A stretch of DNA of 64,000 nucleotides, from NCBI GenBank assembly GCA_964430565.1, contig CAYSFD010000057.1, positions 75,855 to 139,854 on the forward strand. Reading direction: 5' to 3'. Positions within the stretch are counted from its first letter, which is position 1. Every line of letters begins with the position of its first letter. Of this stretch, positions 35,225-43,170 are shown one piece after another. The notes under the pieces were generated by a model. The model ran no database searches and was not told where the DNA came from. It saw only the letters and a list, made by a program, of their open reading frames with translations. The position numbers and the translations under genes were made by a program. This DNA comes from VBDM01 sp964430565 (GTDB lineage Bacteria; Pseudomonadota; Gammaproteobacteria; Burkholderiales; SG8-39).

Positions 35225-35284
35225 GCGAAGCGACGGGCGAAGTGGGGAAAGCTGATTCGGAAAGTCGGGATTCGCGCCGAGGAG
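35225..35284 (+). pseudogene. 3' remnant of a TctC gene
   Basis: In the + frame, AKWGKLIRKVGIRAE at 35237-35281 is the C-terminal signature of Bug proteins and nearly repeats the end of the intact copy at 46690-46741 (AKWGKLIREVGIRAD), also at the DNA level (for example GCGAAGTGGGGAAAGCTGATTCGGAAAGTCGGGATTCG). Nothing upstream in this frame is TctC-like and no stop follows at the usual place. The fragment abuts the 3' end of the convergent glutathione-transferase gene. Confidence 0.7.
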
Positions 35285-35287
35285 TCT

Positions 35288-36277
35288 TCAACTCGGCGCG
35301 GTCTCGCCAAGCGACCGTATTTTGCCGCGTTCGTGCGGCTCGTTGAAATCGACGGCGGGCCCGAGCGGCACGACCTGGCTCGGGTTCACTTCCTTCTGGC
35401 TGCGGTAGTAATGCTCCTTGATGTGCCAGAAATCGACCGTCGCCGCCACCCCCGGAACCTGGTACAGCTCGCGCGCGTACGCCCATAGGCTGGGGTAGTC
35501 GCGCAGGCGGCGCAGGTTGCACTTGAAGTGATAGTGGTAGACAAGGTCGAAGCGCACGAGCGTGGTGAACAGCCGCCAGTCGGCCTCGGTGACACGCTCG
35601 CCGCACAGGTAACGGCTTTTCGCGAGGTGGCGCTCGAGCACCCCGAGCGTCGCGAAAAGCTCGCCCACCGCACGCTCGTACTTGTCCTGCGCGGTGGCGA
35701 ACCCGGCGCGATACACGCCGTTGTTGACAGTGCGGTAGATGAGCTCGTTCCAGCGGTCGATCTCCGGCCGCAATTCCGGCGGAACCATGTCGGGCAGGGA
35801 TTTCGTCGCGAAGAAGTCGAACTCGCGGTTCAGCATGCGGATGATCTCGGAGGACTCGTTGTTGACGATGGTCCCGTGCGTCTTGTCCCACAGTACGGGC
35901 ACTGTCACTCGACCCGAGAAGCCGGGCCGCGCCTTGAGGTAGATCTCGTAGAGGTAGGAAGCGCCGTTGACGCTGTCGGGAATACAGCCGGGGCGCTGCG
36001 TGAACGCCCAGCCGTTCGCATCCATGAGCGGATCGACGATGGAGAGCGAGATCGCTTGCTCCAGCCCTTTCAACTTGCGGAAAATCACCGTGCGGTGCGC
36101 CCATGGGCAGGCGAGCGAAACGTAAAGGTGGTAGCGCCCCGACTCGGCCTTGAAGCCCGAGGAGCCGTCGGCGGTGACCCGGTCGCGGAACTCCGATTCG
36201 GGGCGGAGGAACTCCCCGCCGGTGCTGCGCACGTCGCGCGGAAGGTCTTTCCAGACTCCTTCGACCAGCACGCCCAT
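35288..36277 (-). CDS. Glutathionyl-hydroquinone reductase (YqjG/Ecm4-type glutathione transferase)
   Basis: A 329-residue xi-class glutathione transferase. The catalytic Cys is in SLACPWAHR (Cys57); the ATP-free thioredoxin-like domain is followed by a helical domain with NNGVYRAGFATAQDKYERAV and VTEADWRLFTTLVRFD, and the C-terminal HIKEHYYRSQKEVNPS is family-specific. These enzymes reduce glutathionyl-hydroquinones formed during breakdown of quinones and chlorinated phenols. ATG 36277 starts 16 bases after the SHOCT gene, so the two are probably co-transcribed. Fits the aromatic metabolism seen elsewhere in the window. Confidence 0.93.
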   Translation of the reverse strand: MGVLVEGVWKDLPRDVRSTGGEFLRPESEFRDRVTADGSSGFKAESGRYHLYVSLACPWAHRTVIFRKLKGLEQAISLSIVDPLMDANGWAFTQRPGCIPDSVNGASYLYEIYLKARPGFSGRVTVPVLWDKTHGTIVNNESSEIIRMLNREFDFFATKSLPDMVPPELRPEIDRWNELIYRTVNNGVYRAGFATAQDKYERAVGELFATLGVLERHLAKSRYLCGERVTEADWRLFTTLVRFDLVYHYHFKCNLRRLRDYPSLWAYARELYQVPGVAATVDFWHIKEHYYRSQKEVNPSQVVPLGPAVDFNEPHERGKIRSLGETAPS

Positions 36278-36293
36278 CGCGTTAGCCGACGAT

Positions 36294-36536
36294 TCAGATC
36301 TCGAGGGCGTGCTTCATCTCTTCGTACTGCTGCTTGTTGATTTCCCCCTTCGCAAAGCGGCGGTCGAGAATCGCGCGCGCGCTTTCGTCGCCGGCGGCCC
36401 GCGTTGCATCGTATCCGAAGCAAGCCGATCTGCGAAAACCGAATGCGAGGAGTAGACAGACGCCGAGGATTATGAACGGGATAATCCCCATCCAGCCGAA
36501 TCCATGTCCCCAGCCCCACCAGTAAAAAGGATCCAT
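36294..36536 (-). CDS. Small membrane protein with SHOCT domain
   Basis: An 80-residue protein: Trp/Gly-rich N-terminus (DPFYWWGWGHGFGWMG), one membrane helix (IIPFIILGVCLLLAFGF) and a C-terminal SHOCT module (AILDRRFAKGEINKQQYEEMKHAL). AGGGAG eight bases before ATG 36536 supports this start over the longer frame from 36659. SHOCT proteins are widespread short membrane or oligomerisation modules of unclear function. Upstream neighbour in the same unit as the glutathionyl-hydroquinone reductase. Confidence 0.83.
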   Translation of the reverse strand: MDPFYWWGWGHGFGWMGIIPFIILGVCLLLAFGFRRSACFGYDATRAAGDESARAILDRRFAKGEINKQQYEEMKHALEI

Positions 36537-36695
36537 AGAATACTCCCTTGAATTGGAGCGACAGGGTTCATCCTGCGCTCCAACCTCGGGTGCGGTTTTG
36601 ATCCAGATCAACCGGCCATGGCTTGCCGCCTGTCGCGTCTCCCACGCCTGGACTAACACAGCGGCGAGCCGGACGAAATAACAGACGAGCCTCGT

Positions 36696-37130
36696 TTATG
36701 CGCCGCCGCTCTGCCAGTCGGCGCGGCGAAAGCGCGCGCGGCGCGCGAAGCCCTCGGCGTTTTGCAGCGCGTACTCGCGCAGGCGGGCCGTCAGCGCCAG
36801 GCGCAGCGCCTCGGGCAGTTCGGCCGCGGCACGCTCGAAGCGCGCGATGACCGGATCGGCCTCGAGCGGGTCGCCGGAGGCAAGCTGCGCCCCGATGAAA
36901 TCCCCGGACGCGGATGGCCCGCCGTCGTGGAAGTAGCCGCCGGCTCGGCGCCACGCCAGCGCCCGCTCGTTCGAGCGGATGTCGTAGCAGAGCTCGAATG
37001 CGTCCAGCTCGCCGTCCACCTCGAGCACGAACAGGTCGAAGTAATCGTCCTGGAACCAGCGCCGCCGGTTCGATGGGTCGTCCTGGATGACGTCGGGAAT
37101 CTCTCGCAACACTGCGATGCTCCGGTTCAC
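36696..37130 (-). CDS. Conserved-looking hypothetical protein
   Basis: A 144-residue soluble protein, unrecognised. The N-terminal half is ordered (IPDVIQDDPSNRRRWFQDDYFDLFVLEVDGELDAFELCYDIR, then ALAWRRAGGYFHDGG), the C-terminal half is helical (ELPEALRLALTARLREYALQ). GTG 37130 is proposed because the in-frame codons before it run into the neighbouring Bug gene; it lacks a strong ribosome site, so the start is uncertain. It begins 32 bases after the stop of that Bug gene on the same strand, so co-transcription is likely. The acidic/aromatic WFQDDYFDLFV segment is a good handle for a homology search. Confidence 0.6.
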   Translation of the reverse strand: MNRSIAVLREIPDVIQDDPSNRRRWFQDDYFDLFVLEVDGELDAFELCYDIRSNERALAWRRAGGYFHDGGPSASGDFIGAQLASGDPLEADPVIARFERAAAELPEALRLALTARLREYALQNAEGFARRARFRRADWQSGGA

Positions 37131-37162
37131 TGCCTTCGGTACCGTAGCATACGGCTCGCGCT

Positions 37163-38128
37163 TCAATCCAGCTTGACCCCCAAGCGAATGCCGATATCGC
37201 CCCACTTTTCCATGTCGGTCTTGATCAGCGCCGCGAACTGCTCGGGTGTGCCGCCCGCGGGGTCCATGCCCTGACCGACGAGGCTGCGCCTGACCTCGGC
37301 GATGTCGAGTACGGCGCGGATTTCCCGGTTGAGCAGGTTTACCACGGCGCGCGGCGTCTTCGCGGGCGCGAGCACCCCCCACCAGCCGATGGCCTCGAAC
37401 CCGGTCAATCCGGACTCGGCGACAGCCGGGATGTCCGGCGTGGCGGCGGAGCGCTGCGGCCCGCCGGTCCCGAGCGCGCGCAGCTTTCCTGCTTTCACGT
37501 GAGGCATTCCCACGGCAATGGGCACGATGGAAAACTGCACTTCGTTTGCGAGCAGCGCCGTGACCGCCGGGGCGATCCCCTTGTACGGGATATGCGTCAT
37601 GTTCACGCCCGTCATCGACATCAGGAGCTCGGTCGCGAGGTGCGGCGAGCTTCCCGGCCCGGACGAGCCGTAGTTGAGCTTGCCGGGGTTGGCCTTCGCG
37701 TAGGCGATGAACTCCCTCACGTCTTTCGCGGGGACCGACGGAGGCACGATCAGCAGCAGCGGCGAGGTCGTCGCGAGGGTGACCGGCGCGAAATCGGCGA
37801 TCGGGTCGTAGGGCAGCTTGCTCACCAGCTTCGCGCTGCTCGCCAGAGACGAGAACGCGAACAGCAGCGTATGACCGTCGGCTTGCGCCTTCGCGACGTG
37901 GTCCGCTCCGACAATTCCCGAGCCCGCCGGCCGGTTCTCGATGACGAAGCTCTGCCCGAGCCGCTGCGTCAGGTGCTGCGCGAGGAGGCGCGCGACGATG
38001 TCGGTGCCGCCGCCGGGAGCGAAAGGCACGACCACGCGCACGGTCCGCGCGGGGTAGTCCTGGGCTACGACTGCGAACGGCGCCGCGAGGGCAAGCGCGC
38101 AGATTGCCCGAGTGAATGCGTTTTTCAT
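37163..38128 (-). CDS. Bug/TctC family periplasmic binding protein (4)
   Basis: A 321-residue Bug protein with a short signal peptide ending AAPFAVVAQ and the canonical loop YPARTVRVVVPFAPGGGTDIVARLL. VIENRPAGSGIVGADHVAKAQADGHTLLFAFSSLASS, NYGSSGPGSSPH and HIPYKGIAPAVTALL are all in place. It lies 45 bases after cbpM on the same strand and is followed by the hypothetical protein gene. The complete C-terminus (IKTDMEKWGDIGIRLGVKLD) shows an intact gene. Confidence 0.93.
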   Translation of the reverse strand: MKNAFTRAICALALAAPFAVVAQDYPARTVRVVVPFAPGGGTDIVARLLAQHLTQRLGQSFVIENRPAGSGIVGADHVAKAQADGHTLLFAFSSLASSAKLVSKLPYDPIADFAPVTLATTSPLLLIVPPSVPAKDVREFIAYAKANPGKLNYGSSGPGSSPHLATELLMSMTGVNMTHIPYKGIAPAVTALLANEVQFSIVPIAVGMPHVKAGKLRALGTGGPQRSAATPDIPAVAESGLTGFEAIGWWGVLAPAKTPRAVVNLLNREIRAVLDIAEVRRSLVGQGMDPAGGTPEQFAALIKTDMEKWGDIGIRLGVKLD

Positions 38129-38173
38129 GGCTCCTCCTAGTTCAACAAAGCAAACAGTTCACCGAACCGCGAC

Positions 38174-38500
38174 CTAGGGAACCCGGTGCGGCAACTGCGC
38201 GCGCAGCGCGCGCAGTTCCGTTTCGAGTGCGCGGATGCGCTCGATGAACGAAAGCGCGAGCGACAGGGCATTAGGGTCGAGGTCGAAGCTCGCGCGCAGG
38301 CGCTGCGCGGCGCGCGCGGTCACGACGCACTCGCCGCTGAAATTCCATTGCGCTCCTTGCGGATCGTTCGGGGCCAGGGCGCCGTATTCCACCAGCTCGC
38401 GCAATTCGGCTTCGGCGAAGCCCGATAGGCTCGCGAGCTCTGCGAATGAGACTTCGCAGTGTGCGTCGAGCCAGGTGACCTCAGTGAGTTTGGCGTTCAT
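38174..38500 (-). CDS. cbpM: CbpM, modulator of the CbpA co-chaperone
   Basis: A 108-residue CbpM-like protein with a MerR-type fold: VTWLDAHCEVSFAELASLSGFAEAELRELVEYGAL then a helical dimerisation tail (SLALSFIERIRALETELRALRAQL). CbpM binds the CbpA J-domain and inhibits its co-chaperone activity. ATG 38500 overlaps the end of cbpA by 20 bases, the standard arrangement of the pair. Longer upstream frames lie within cbpA. Confidence 0.9.
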   Translation of the reverse strand: MNAKLTEVTWLDAHCEVSFAELASLSGFAEAELRELVEYGALAPNDPQGAQWNFSGECVVTARAAQRLRASFDLDPNALSLALSFIERIRALETELRALRAQLPHRVP

Positions 38501-39428
38501 GTTTGCCCTCCTCCTCGAAATGGCCGCGCGGGTTGAAGCTCGCGCCGTCCGCCAGTTGTTGATACAGCGCGCGCTCCTTGTCGCCTGCGGCGCCGGGAAC
38601 GACGATCTGCGCGATCGCATACAGGTCGCCCGCGCCTTGGTGCGGCTGGGGCAGGCCGCGGTGCACGAGCCGCAGCTTCTGCCCCGCCTGCGTTCCCGGT
38701 GGCACTCTGAGCTCGACCGCCCCGCCGAGCGTCGGCACCTTCACCGTTGCGCCGAGCACGGCTTCCCAGGGCGCCAGCGGCAGATCGAGATAGAGATCGT
38801 GGCCGCTCGCGCGAAACAGCGGATGCGGGTGCAGCGCGATGTTCAGGTACAGGTCGCCGTCGGCCCCGCCGTTGAGTCCCTTGCCGCCCTGCCCCTTCAA
38901 GCGCAGCCTTTGCCCGTCGGTGGCGCCCTTGGGGATGCGCGCCTTGAACGAGCGCGGCACGCGGCGCGCGAAGCCGCTGCCGTCGAATTCGGGAACGGCG
39001 AACTCCAGGTCCACCGTCGCGCCCCGATAGGCGTCCTCGAGGCTGATGTGCGCCGTGACCTCGTAGTCCTGCCCCGGGATGGATATCGTGCCGTGCCGCC
39101 CGCCGCGCCCGGCGAAATGCTCGAACAAGTCGGAGAGATCGATACCCTCGAACGCGTGCGAGTCGCCGAACTGCCGCCCCCAGCCAGGCGGCGGCCTGAA
39201 GTCCTCGCCCGGCGCGTGTTTCCCCAGCTGATCGTAGGCGGCGCGCTTCTCCGGATCCTTGAGCGTCGCGTAGGCTTCGGCGATCTCCTTGAATTTCGCC
39301 TCGCCCTGCGGGTCCTTGGACACGTCCGGGTGATACTTGCGCGCGAGCTTGCGATAGGCCTTCTTGATCGCGTCCGCGTCGGCGTTGTGCTCGACACCGA
39401 GGATGGCGTAGTAGTCTTTGTATTTCAT
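38481..39428 (-). CDS. cbpA: CbpA, DnaJ-class co-chaperone / curved-DNA-binding protein
   Basis: A 315-residue J-domain protein. The J-domain (residues 1-70) has the HPD motif in KYHPDVSKDP and starts MKYKDYYAILGV; a Gly/Phe-rich linker follows (GEDFRPPPGWGRQFG), then two substrate-binding CTD domains (YEVTAHISLEDAYRGATVDLEF, VKVPTLGGAVELRVPPGTQAGQKLRLVHRGLP). The zinc finger of DnaJ is absent, defining CbpA. ATG 39428 fits; an upstream frame to 39527 lacks a ribosome site. It delivers substrates to DnaK under stress. Divergent from the dehydrogenase gene across a 716-base gap. Confidence 0.93.
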   Translation of the reverse strand: MKYKDYYAILGVEHNADADAIKKAYRKLARKYHPDVSKDPQGEAKFKEIAEAYATLKDPEKRAAYDQLGKHAPGEDFRPPPGWGRQFGDSHAFEGIDLSDLFEHFAGRGGRHGTISIPGQDYEVTAHISLEDAYRGATVDLEFAVPEFDGSGFARRVPRSFKARIPKGATDGQRLRLKGQGGKGLNGGADGDLYLNIALHPHPLFRASGHDLYLDLPLAPWEAVLGATVKVPTLGGAVELRVPPGTQAGQKLRLVHRGLPQPHQGAGDLYAIAQIVVPGAAGDKERALYQQLADGASFNPRGHFEEEGKHERQTH

Positions 39429-40144
39429 TTCGAGGCCGTAAGAAACCCTGCAGTCGGCATTGGGCGTGGATGAAAGTTTAACCCGCCGCCCGTGCTTGCC
39501 CGCCACAAACGCGAAGCCCCACGACAAATTCGCAGGGCTTCACAGGTTTGCCACTTGCCGTGGCCTTATTTCGTCACGTCACCGTGACGCATGCCGGTCT
39601 GTCCCTACCGGCTTCAGAGTCGCTCTGTCAGAAGTTTCTTCGATAGCTCTGCCCTCCATTTGCGACTTAATGCTGCGCCCCGCCTTCCCCGCAGGGAGTA
39701 AGGTGGCGCGACTCGCGTCGCGCCCATTGCCGCCTGCTCCGGTTCCCCGGGTCGGGATAATCCTCAAACATCGTGTCGAGGGTGGTCGCCGCCCGTTCGC
39801 CTCAGGTACACCCGCAACACGGGGCGCGCACAACAGCGAAACACTAGTGCAGCAACCGGATCATCAGTCGTTGGTTTGAGAATCCACCCCGAGCCGATTC
39901 ACCAAAGCACTTTCAGTTAATGCTTTTCGCGGATCTCCGTCAAGGCGTATGGGCGACTAATTGCACCCCACTTTGACTTAGGTCAATAAACATCCGCTTC
40001 TAGCCCGATATCAGCCATTCCTGCCTGTTTCACAATTTCTGCACGAGGTCTTCATGACTGCCGTCGCTCACGTTGGCACTCAATCTGCAATCGGGGCCAA
40101 AGCCGACCTAAAATGCGGTTCTGACCCCGATCGTCGAGGACTCT
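39429..40144. other. 716-base gap between cbpA and the HisD-like gene, no gene recognised
   Basis: No convincing protein or RNA gene was found. Short frames on both strands lack start signals and recognisable motifs. The left two thirds are GC-rich and include the small palindrome GTCACCGTGAC near 39582-39592. The right third (about 39880-40050) is AT-richer and contains an FNR-like palindrome. The gap is long enough to hold divergent promoters and a leader RNA for either gene. Confidence 0.5.
39973..39986. promoter_or_regulatory. FNR/CRP-family-type palindrome TTGAC-N4-GTCAA
   Basis: TTGACTTAGGTCAA is a perfect five-base inverted repeat with a four-base spacer, spaced as in FNR/Anr sites (TTGAT-N4-ATCAA). 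It lies 159 bases before the start of the HisD-like gene in AT-rich sequence, and it could serve either divergent gene. The regulator is not known. Confidence 0.4.
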
Positions 40145-41443
40145 ATGGCTACCCACCTCAAGCGCCGCATCGCCCAGACCATCACCGACGAGATCGACCA
40201 GAAGGTTCGCCAGACCGTCGAAGGCATCCTCGCTGCCGTGAAAAAGCGCGGCGACGCGGCGGTGCGCGAGTATTCCGAGCAGTTCGACGAGTGGACGCCG
40301 AAGAAGCTCTCAAAGGCCGACATCGAATCGATCATGGCGAAAGTCGCGCCGGGAACGGTGAGCGACATCCAGTTCGCGCAGGCGCAGATCCGCAACTTCG
40401 CCGAGCACCAGCGTGCGGCGATCCGCGATATCGAGGTCGAGACGCTGCCCGGGGTGAAACTCGGGCACAAGAACATCCCGGTGGAGTCGGTCGGCTGCTA
40501 CGTGCCCGGCGGCCGCTACCCGATGGTCGCCTCCGCGCACATGAGCATCGTCACCGCGCGCACCGCCGGGGTGAAGCGCATCATCGCCTGCACGCCCCCC
40601 AACCAGGGCGAGCCGCATGCCGAGACGATCGCGGCGATGGTGCTGGGCGGCGCCGACGAAATCCATGTCATCGGCGGCGTGCAGGCGATTGCCGCCATGG
40701 CGCTGGGCACCGAAACCATCACCGCCGTGGACATGCTGTGCGGCCCAGGCAACGCCTACGTGGCCGAGGCCAAGCGCCAGCTCTTCGGGCGCGTGGGCAT
40801 CGATCTGCTTGCCGGCCCCACGGAAATTCTGGTGGTGGCCGACGATACGGCCGACGTGGAAATGATCGCCACGGATCTGCTGGGCCAGGCCGAGCACGGG
40901 CCCACCAGCCCCGCGATTCTCATCACCACTTCGAAGGCCATCGCCGCGGCGCTGCCCGCAGAGATCGAGCGCCAGTTGAAGGTCCTGCCCACCGCGGACG
41001 TCGCCGGCGTTGCCTGGCGCGACTACGGCGAGATCATCCTCGTGGATTCGCTGGAAGAGGCGGTAAAGGAGGCCGATCGCGTGGCCGCCGAGCACGTCGA
41101 GGTTCTGACGAAGAATCCGCGCTTCTTCCTCGAGCGCATACGGAACTACGGTGCGCTGTTTCTCGGGCCGGAAACCAACGTCTCCTACGGCGATAAGGTG
41201 ATCGGCACCAACCACACCCTGCCCACGCTCGGCGCCGCGCGCTACACGGGCGGACTGTGGGTCGGGAAGTTCCTGAAGACCTGCACCTACCAGGAGGTGA
41301 CGCGCGAGGCGAGCGTGAAGGTCGGCGAGTACTGCTCGCGGCTGTGCGCCATCGAGCGCTTCTGGGGCCACAAGGAGCAGGCCGACCTGCGCCTGCGGCG
41401 CTACGGCGGGCAGAACGTCGGCCTCGGCGCCAAGGCGCGATGA
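40145..41443 (+). CDS. HisD-family zinc dehydrogenase, possibly sulfopropanediol dehydrogenase (HpsN-like)
   Basis: A 432-residue histidinol-dehydrogenase-fold enzyme. The zinc site residues are visible: Gln and His in LGQAEHGP, Asp in SYGDKVIGTNHTLPT and His in ERFWGHKEQ; the catalytic Glu-His pair is in VAAEHVEVL. No other his genes are nearby and it overlaps an SDR gene (ATGA), so a catabolic role is more likely than histidine synthesis. HpsN, which oxidises dihydroxypropanesulfonate to sulfolactate, is a known HisD paralogue found with dehydrogenase partners; assignment here is an inference. A second long frame (40054-41196) is an out-of-frame shadow. Confidence 0.85.
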   Translation: MATHLKRRIAQTITDEIDQKVRQTVEGILAAVKKRGDAAVREYSEQFDEWTPKKLSKADIESIMAKVAPGTVSDIQFAQAQIRNFAEHQRAAIRDIEVETLPGVKLGHKNIPVESVGCYVPGGRYPMVASAHMSIVTARTAGVKRIIACTPPNQGEPHAETIAAMVLGGADEIHVIGGVQAIAAMALGTETITAVDMLCGPGNAYVAEAKRQLFGRVGIDLLAGPTEILVVADDTADVEMIATDLLGQAEHGPTSPAILITTSKAIAAALPAEIERQLKVLPTADVAGVAWRDYGEIILVDSLEEAVKEADRVAAEHVEVLTKNPRFFLERIRNYGALFLGPETNVSYGDKVIGTNHTLPTLGAARYTGGLWVGKFLKTCTYQEVTREASVKVGEYCSRLCAIERFWGHKEQADLRLRRYGGQNVGLGAKAR

Positions 41444-42216
41444 CCGAGTTCGCGGCGCGTTTTCGGCTGGAGAGCCGCACCGCGCTCGTCACCGGCGCGG
41501 GCCGCGGCATCGGGCGGGCCTGCGCTCTTGCCCTGGCGCAGGCCGGCGCCGAAGTCTGGCTCATGGCGCGCACCCGCGGCGAGATCGACGCCGCCGCCGC
41601 CGAGATCGGCGCCTCGGGCGGCAAAGCGCACGCGCTCGCCTGCGACGTCACGAATTCGGATGAGATGAGGCAAGCCGTCGCGGCGATCCCGGTGCTCGAT
41701 GTCCTCGTCAACAACGCCGGCACCAACATCCCGGAGCCCTTCGTCGAGGTGAGCGAAGCGCACCTCGATGCGTTGCTCACGCTCAACGTGCGCGCCGCCT
41801 TTCTCGTTGCCCAGGCCGCGGCGAAGAAGATGCTCGAGGCGCCCGACCGCAAGAGCCGCGGCGGCGCGATCCTGCACATGTCCTCGCAGATGGGCCACGT
41901 CGGCTCCGCCAACCGCAGCGTCTACTGCCTCACCAAGCACGCCCTCGAAGGCCTCACCAAGGCCATGGCACTCGAGCTCGCCACGCACGGCATCCGGGTG
42001 CTGTCCATCGCCCCCACCTTCGTCGAGACACCGATGTATCGACAGATGGCGGCGGCACGCCCGGAGTTCGCGCAGTGGGTGCAGGATCGCATTCCCGCCG
42101 GTCGCCTAGGGCAGCCCGAAGACGTCGCCGCGGCGGTGGTCTTCGCCGCCTCGCCCGCGGCTTCGCTCATGACCGGAACGAGCCTCGTCGTGGATGGAGG
42201 CTGGACCGCGCAGTGA
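41440..42216 (+). CDS. Short-chain dehydrogenase/reductase
   Basis: A 258-residue classical SDR: cofactor motif VTGAGRGIGRACAL (TGxxxGIG), NNAGTN, catalytic Ser in HMSSQMG, Tyr-Lys in YCLTKHALEG, and C-terminal SPAASLMTGTSLVVDGGW. It uses NAD(P) to interconvert alcohol and carbonyl groups. ATG 41440 overlaps the stop of the HisD-like gene, so the two are translated together; a paired oxidation pathway (for example of a diol or its sulfonate) would explain this. MAR after the first strand leaves cofactor choice open. Confidence 0.92.
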   Translation: MTEFAARFRLESRTALVTGAGRGIGRACALALAQAGAEVWLMARTRGEIDAAAAEIGASGGKAHALACDVTNSDEMRQAVAAIPVLDVLVNNAGTNIPEPFVEVSEAHLDALLTLNVRAAFLVAQAAAKKMLEAPDRKSRGGAILHMSSQMGHVGSANRSVYCLTKHALEGLTKAMALELATHGIRVLSIAPTFVETPMYRQMAAARPEFAQWVQDRIPAGRLGQPEDVAAAVVFAASPAASLMTGTSLVVDGGWTAQ

Positions 42217-42287
42217 AGGGTCGGCCGACCCGCGCGCCATTCGGATTCGGCTAAAGTAGCGTCTGGGAACTCACGAAAGACCGACTC

Positions 42288-42716
42288 ATGACCGCCAGGC
42301 TCGCCGGAAGCTGTCTCTGCAGCGCCATCCGCTACACCATCGACGTGCCCGTCACCGAGCTGCGCGCCTGCCATTGCGTGCACTGCCAGAAAACCTCGGG
42401 CTCGGGCGGGAGCGTCAACGCCGTGATCCCGAGCTCGGCGTTCACGATCACGCAGGGTGCGCCGAAGCGCTACGCAGCGCTCGCCGACAGCGGCCGCACC
42501 TTGTACCGCTACTTCTGCGGCGACTGCGGCTCGCCGATCTACAGCCAGCGCGCCACCACCCCCGAGACCGTGGTCGTGCGCGCCGGGGCGCTGGACGACG
42601 CGCCCGACATGAAGATCGCGGCGACCATCTGGACCAAGAGCAAACGCTCGTGGGCGTGGACCGATCCGTCGAGCAAGCAGTTCCCAGGGCAGCCAGACGC
42701 GCCGGCGACGAAATAG
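42288..42716 (+). CDS. GFA family zinc-binding protein (glutathione-dependent formaldehyde-activating-like)
   Basis: A 142-residue GFA domain protein with the expected cysteine pattern: GSCLCSAIRY, CHCVHCQKTSGS and FCGDCGSPIYS, which together bind zinc. GFA proteins were named for a proposed glutathione-formaldehyde activity, but most members have no proven reaction. It follows the SDR gene by 71 bases on the same strand. ATG 42288 gives a complete domain. Confidence 0.9.
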   Translation: MTARLAGSCLCSAIRYTIDVPVTELRACHCVHCQKTSGSGGSVNAVIPSSAFTITQGAPKRYAALADSGRTLYRYFCGDCGSPIYSQRATTPETVVVRAGALDDAPDMKIAATIWTKSKRSWAWTDPSSKQFPGQPDAPATK

Positions 42717-42892
42717 GAGGGATTGACCCGCGCCGCGCCAGCCTGTATAAGGAACGTGCAGGTTCTCAAGCACTGATCGCGTAGCCCTCTCTGCAGCGTC
42801 TTCTTCTGTACTGCTCGGATCTCCGTTCCTCTCTTCTTGAACAGCCCGCATCCGGGCGCTAGCCCATTTCTCTATTTTTTTAGGTAAAGATC

Positions 42893-43099
42893 ATGAGTAC
42901 AGGTACAGTCAAGTGGTTCAACGATGCCAAAGGTTTCGGATTCATCACGCCGGAAGACGGCGGCAAGGATCTGTTCGTTCACTTCTCCGCAATACAGGGA
43001 TCGGGCTTCAAGAGCCTGAAGGAGAACGACAAGGTGTCCTACGACGCCAGCGAGGGCCCGAAAGGTCCCCAGGCAACCAACATCAAGATGGTCGCGTAA
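42893..43099 (+). CDS. Cold-shock domain protein (CspA family)
   Basis: A 68-residue single cold-shock domain with RNP1 KGFGFIT and RNP2 LFVHFS, typical of CspA-type RNA chaperones. A pyrimidine-rich untranslated leader of more than 100 bases precedes it (42750-42892, including CTATTTTTTTAGG just before the start), as expected for cold-shock mRNAs with structure-dependent translation. A strong terminator follows, so it is a single-gene transcript. Confidence 0.95.
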   Translation: MSTGTVKWFNDAKGFGFITPEDGGKDLFVHFSAIQGSGFKSLKENDKVSYDASEGPKGPQATNIKMVA

Positions 43100-43114
43100 C
43101 AGCGTCCATCCCTG

Positions 43115-43142
43115 AAAAGGCCCGCTTCGGCGGGCTTTTTTT
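43115..43142 (+). terminator. Rho-independent terminator of the cold-shock gene
   Basis: GCCCGC (43120-43125), loop TTCG, GCGGGC (43130-43135) and seven Ts (43136-43142) form a textbook terminator 16 bases after the stop codon. The A-run at 43115-43118 means it may also work for the convergent Bug gene. Confidence 0.93.
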
Positions 43143-43170
43143 CGCCTGGCGGACGTCGATCGCGTGTCCG

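Noticed and set aside
40054..41196. 380-codon plus-strand reading overlapping the HisD-like gene
   Set aside because: It is one frame off the HisD-like gene, Arg/Gly-rich, and shows no similarity, whereas the other frame has every zinc ligand.
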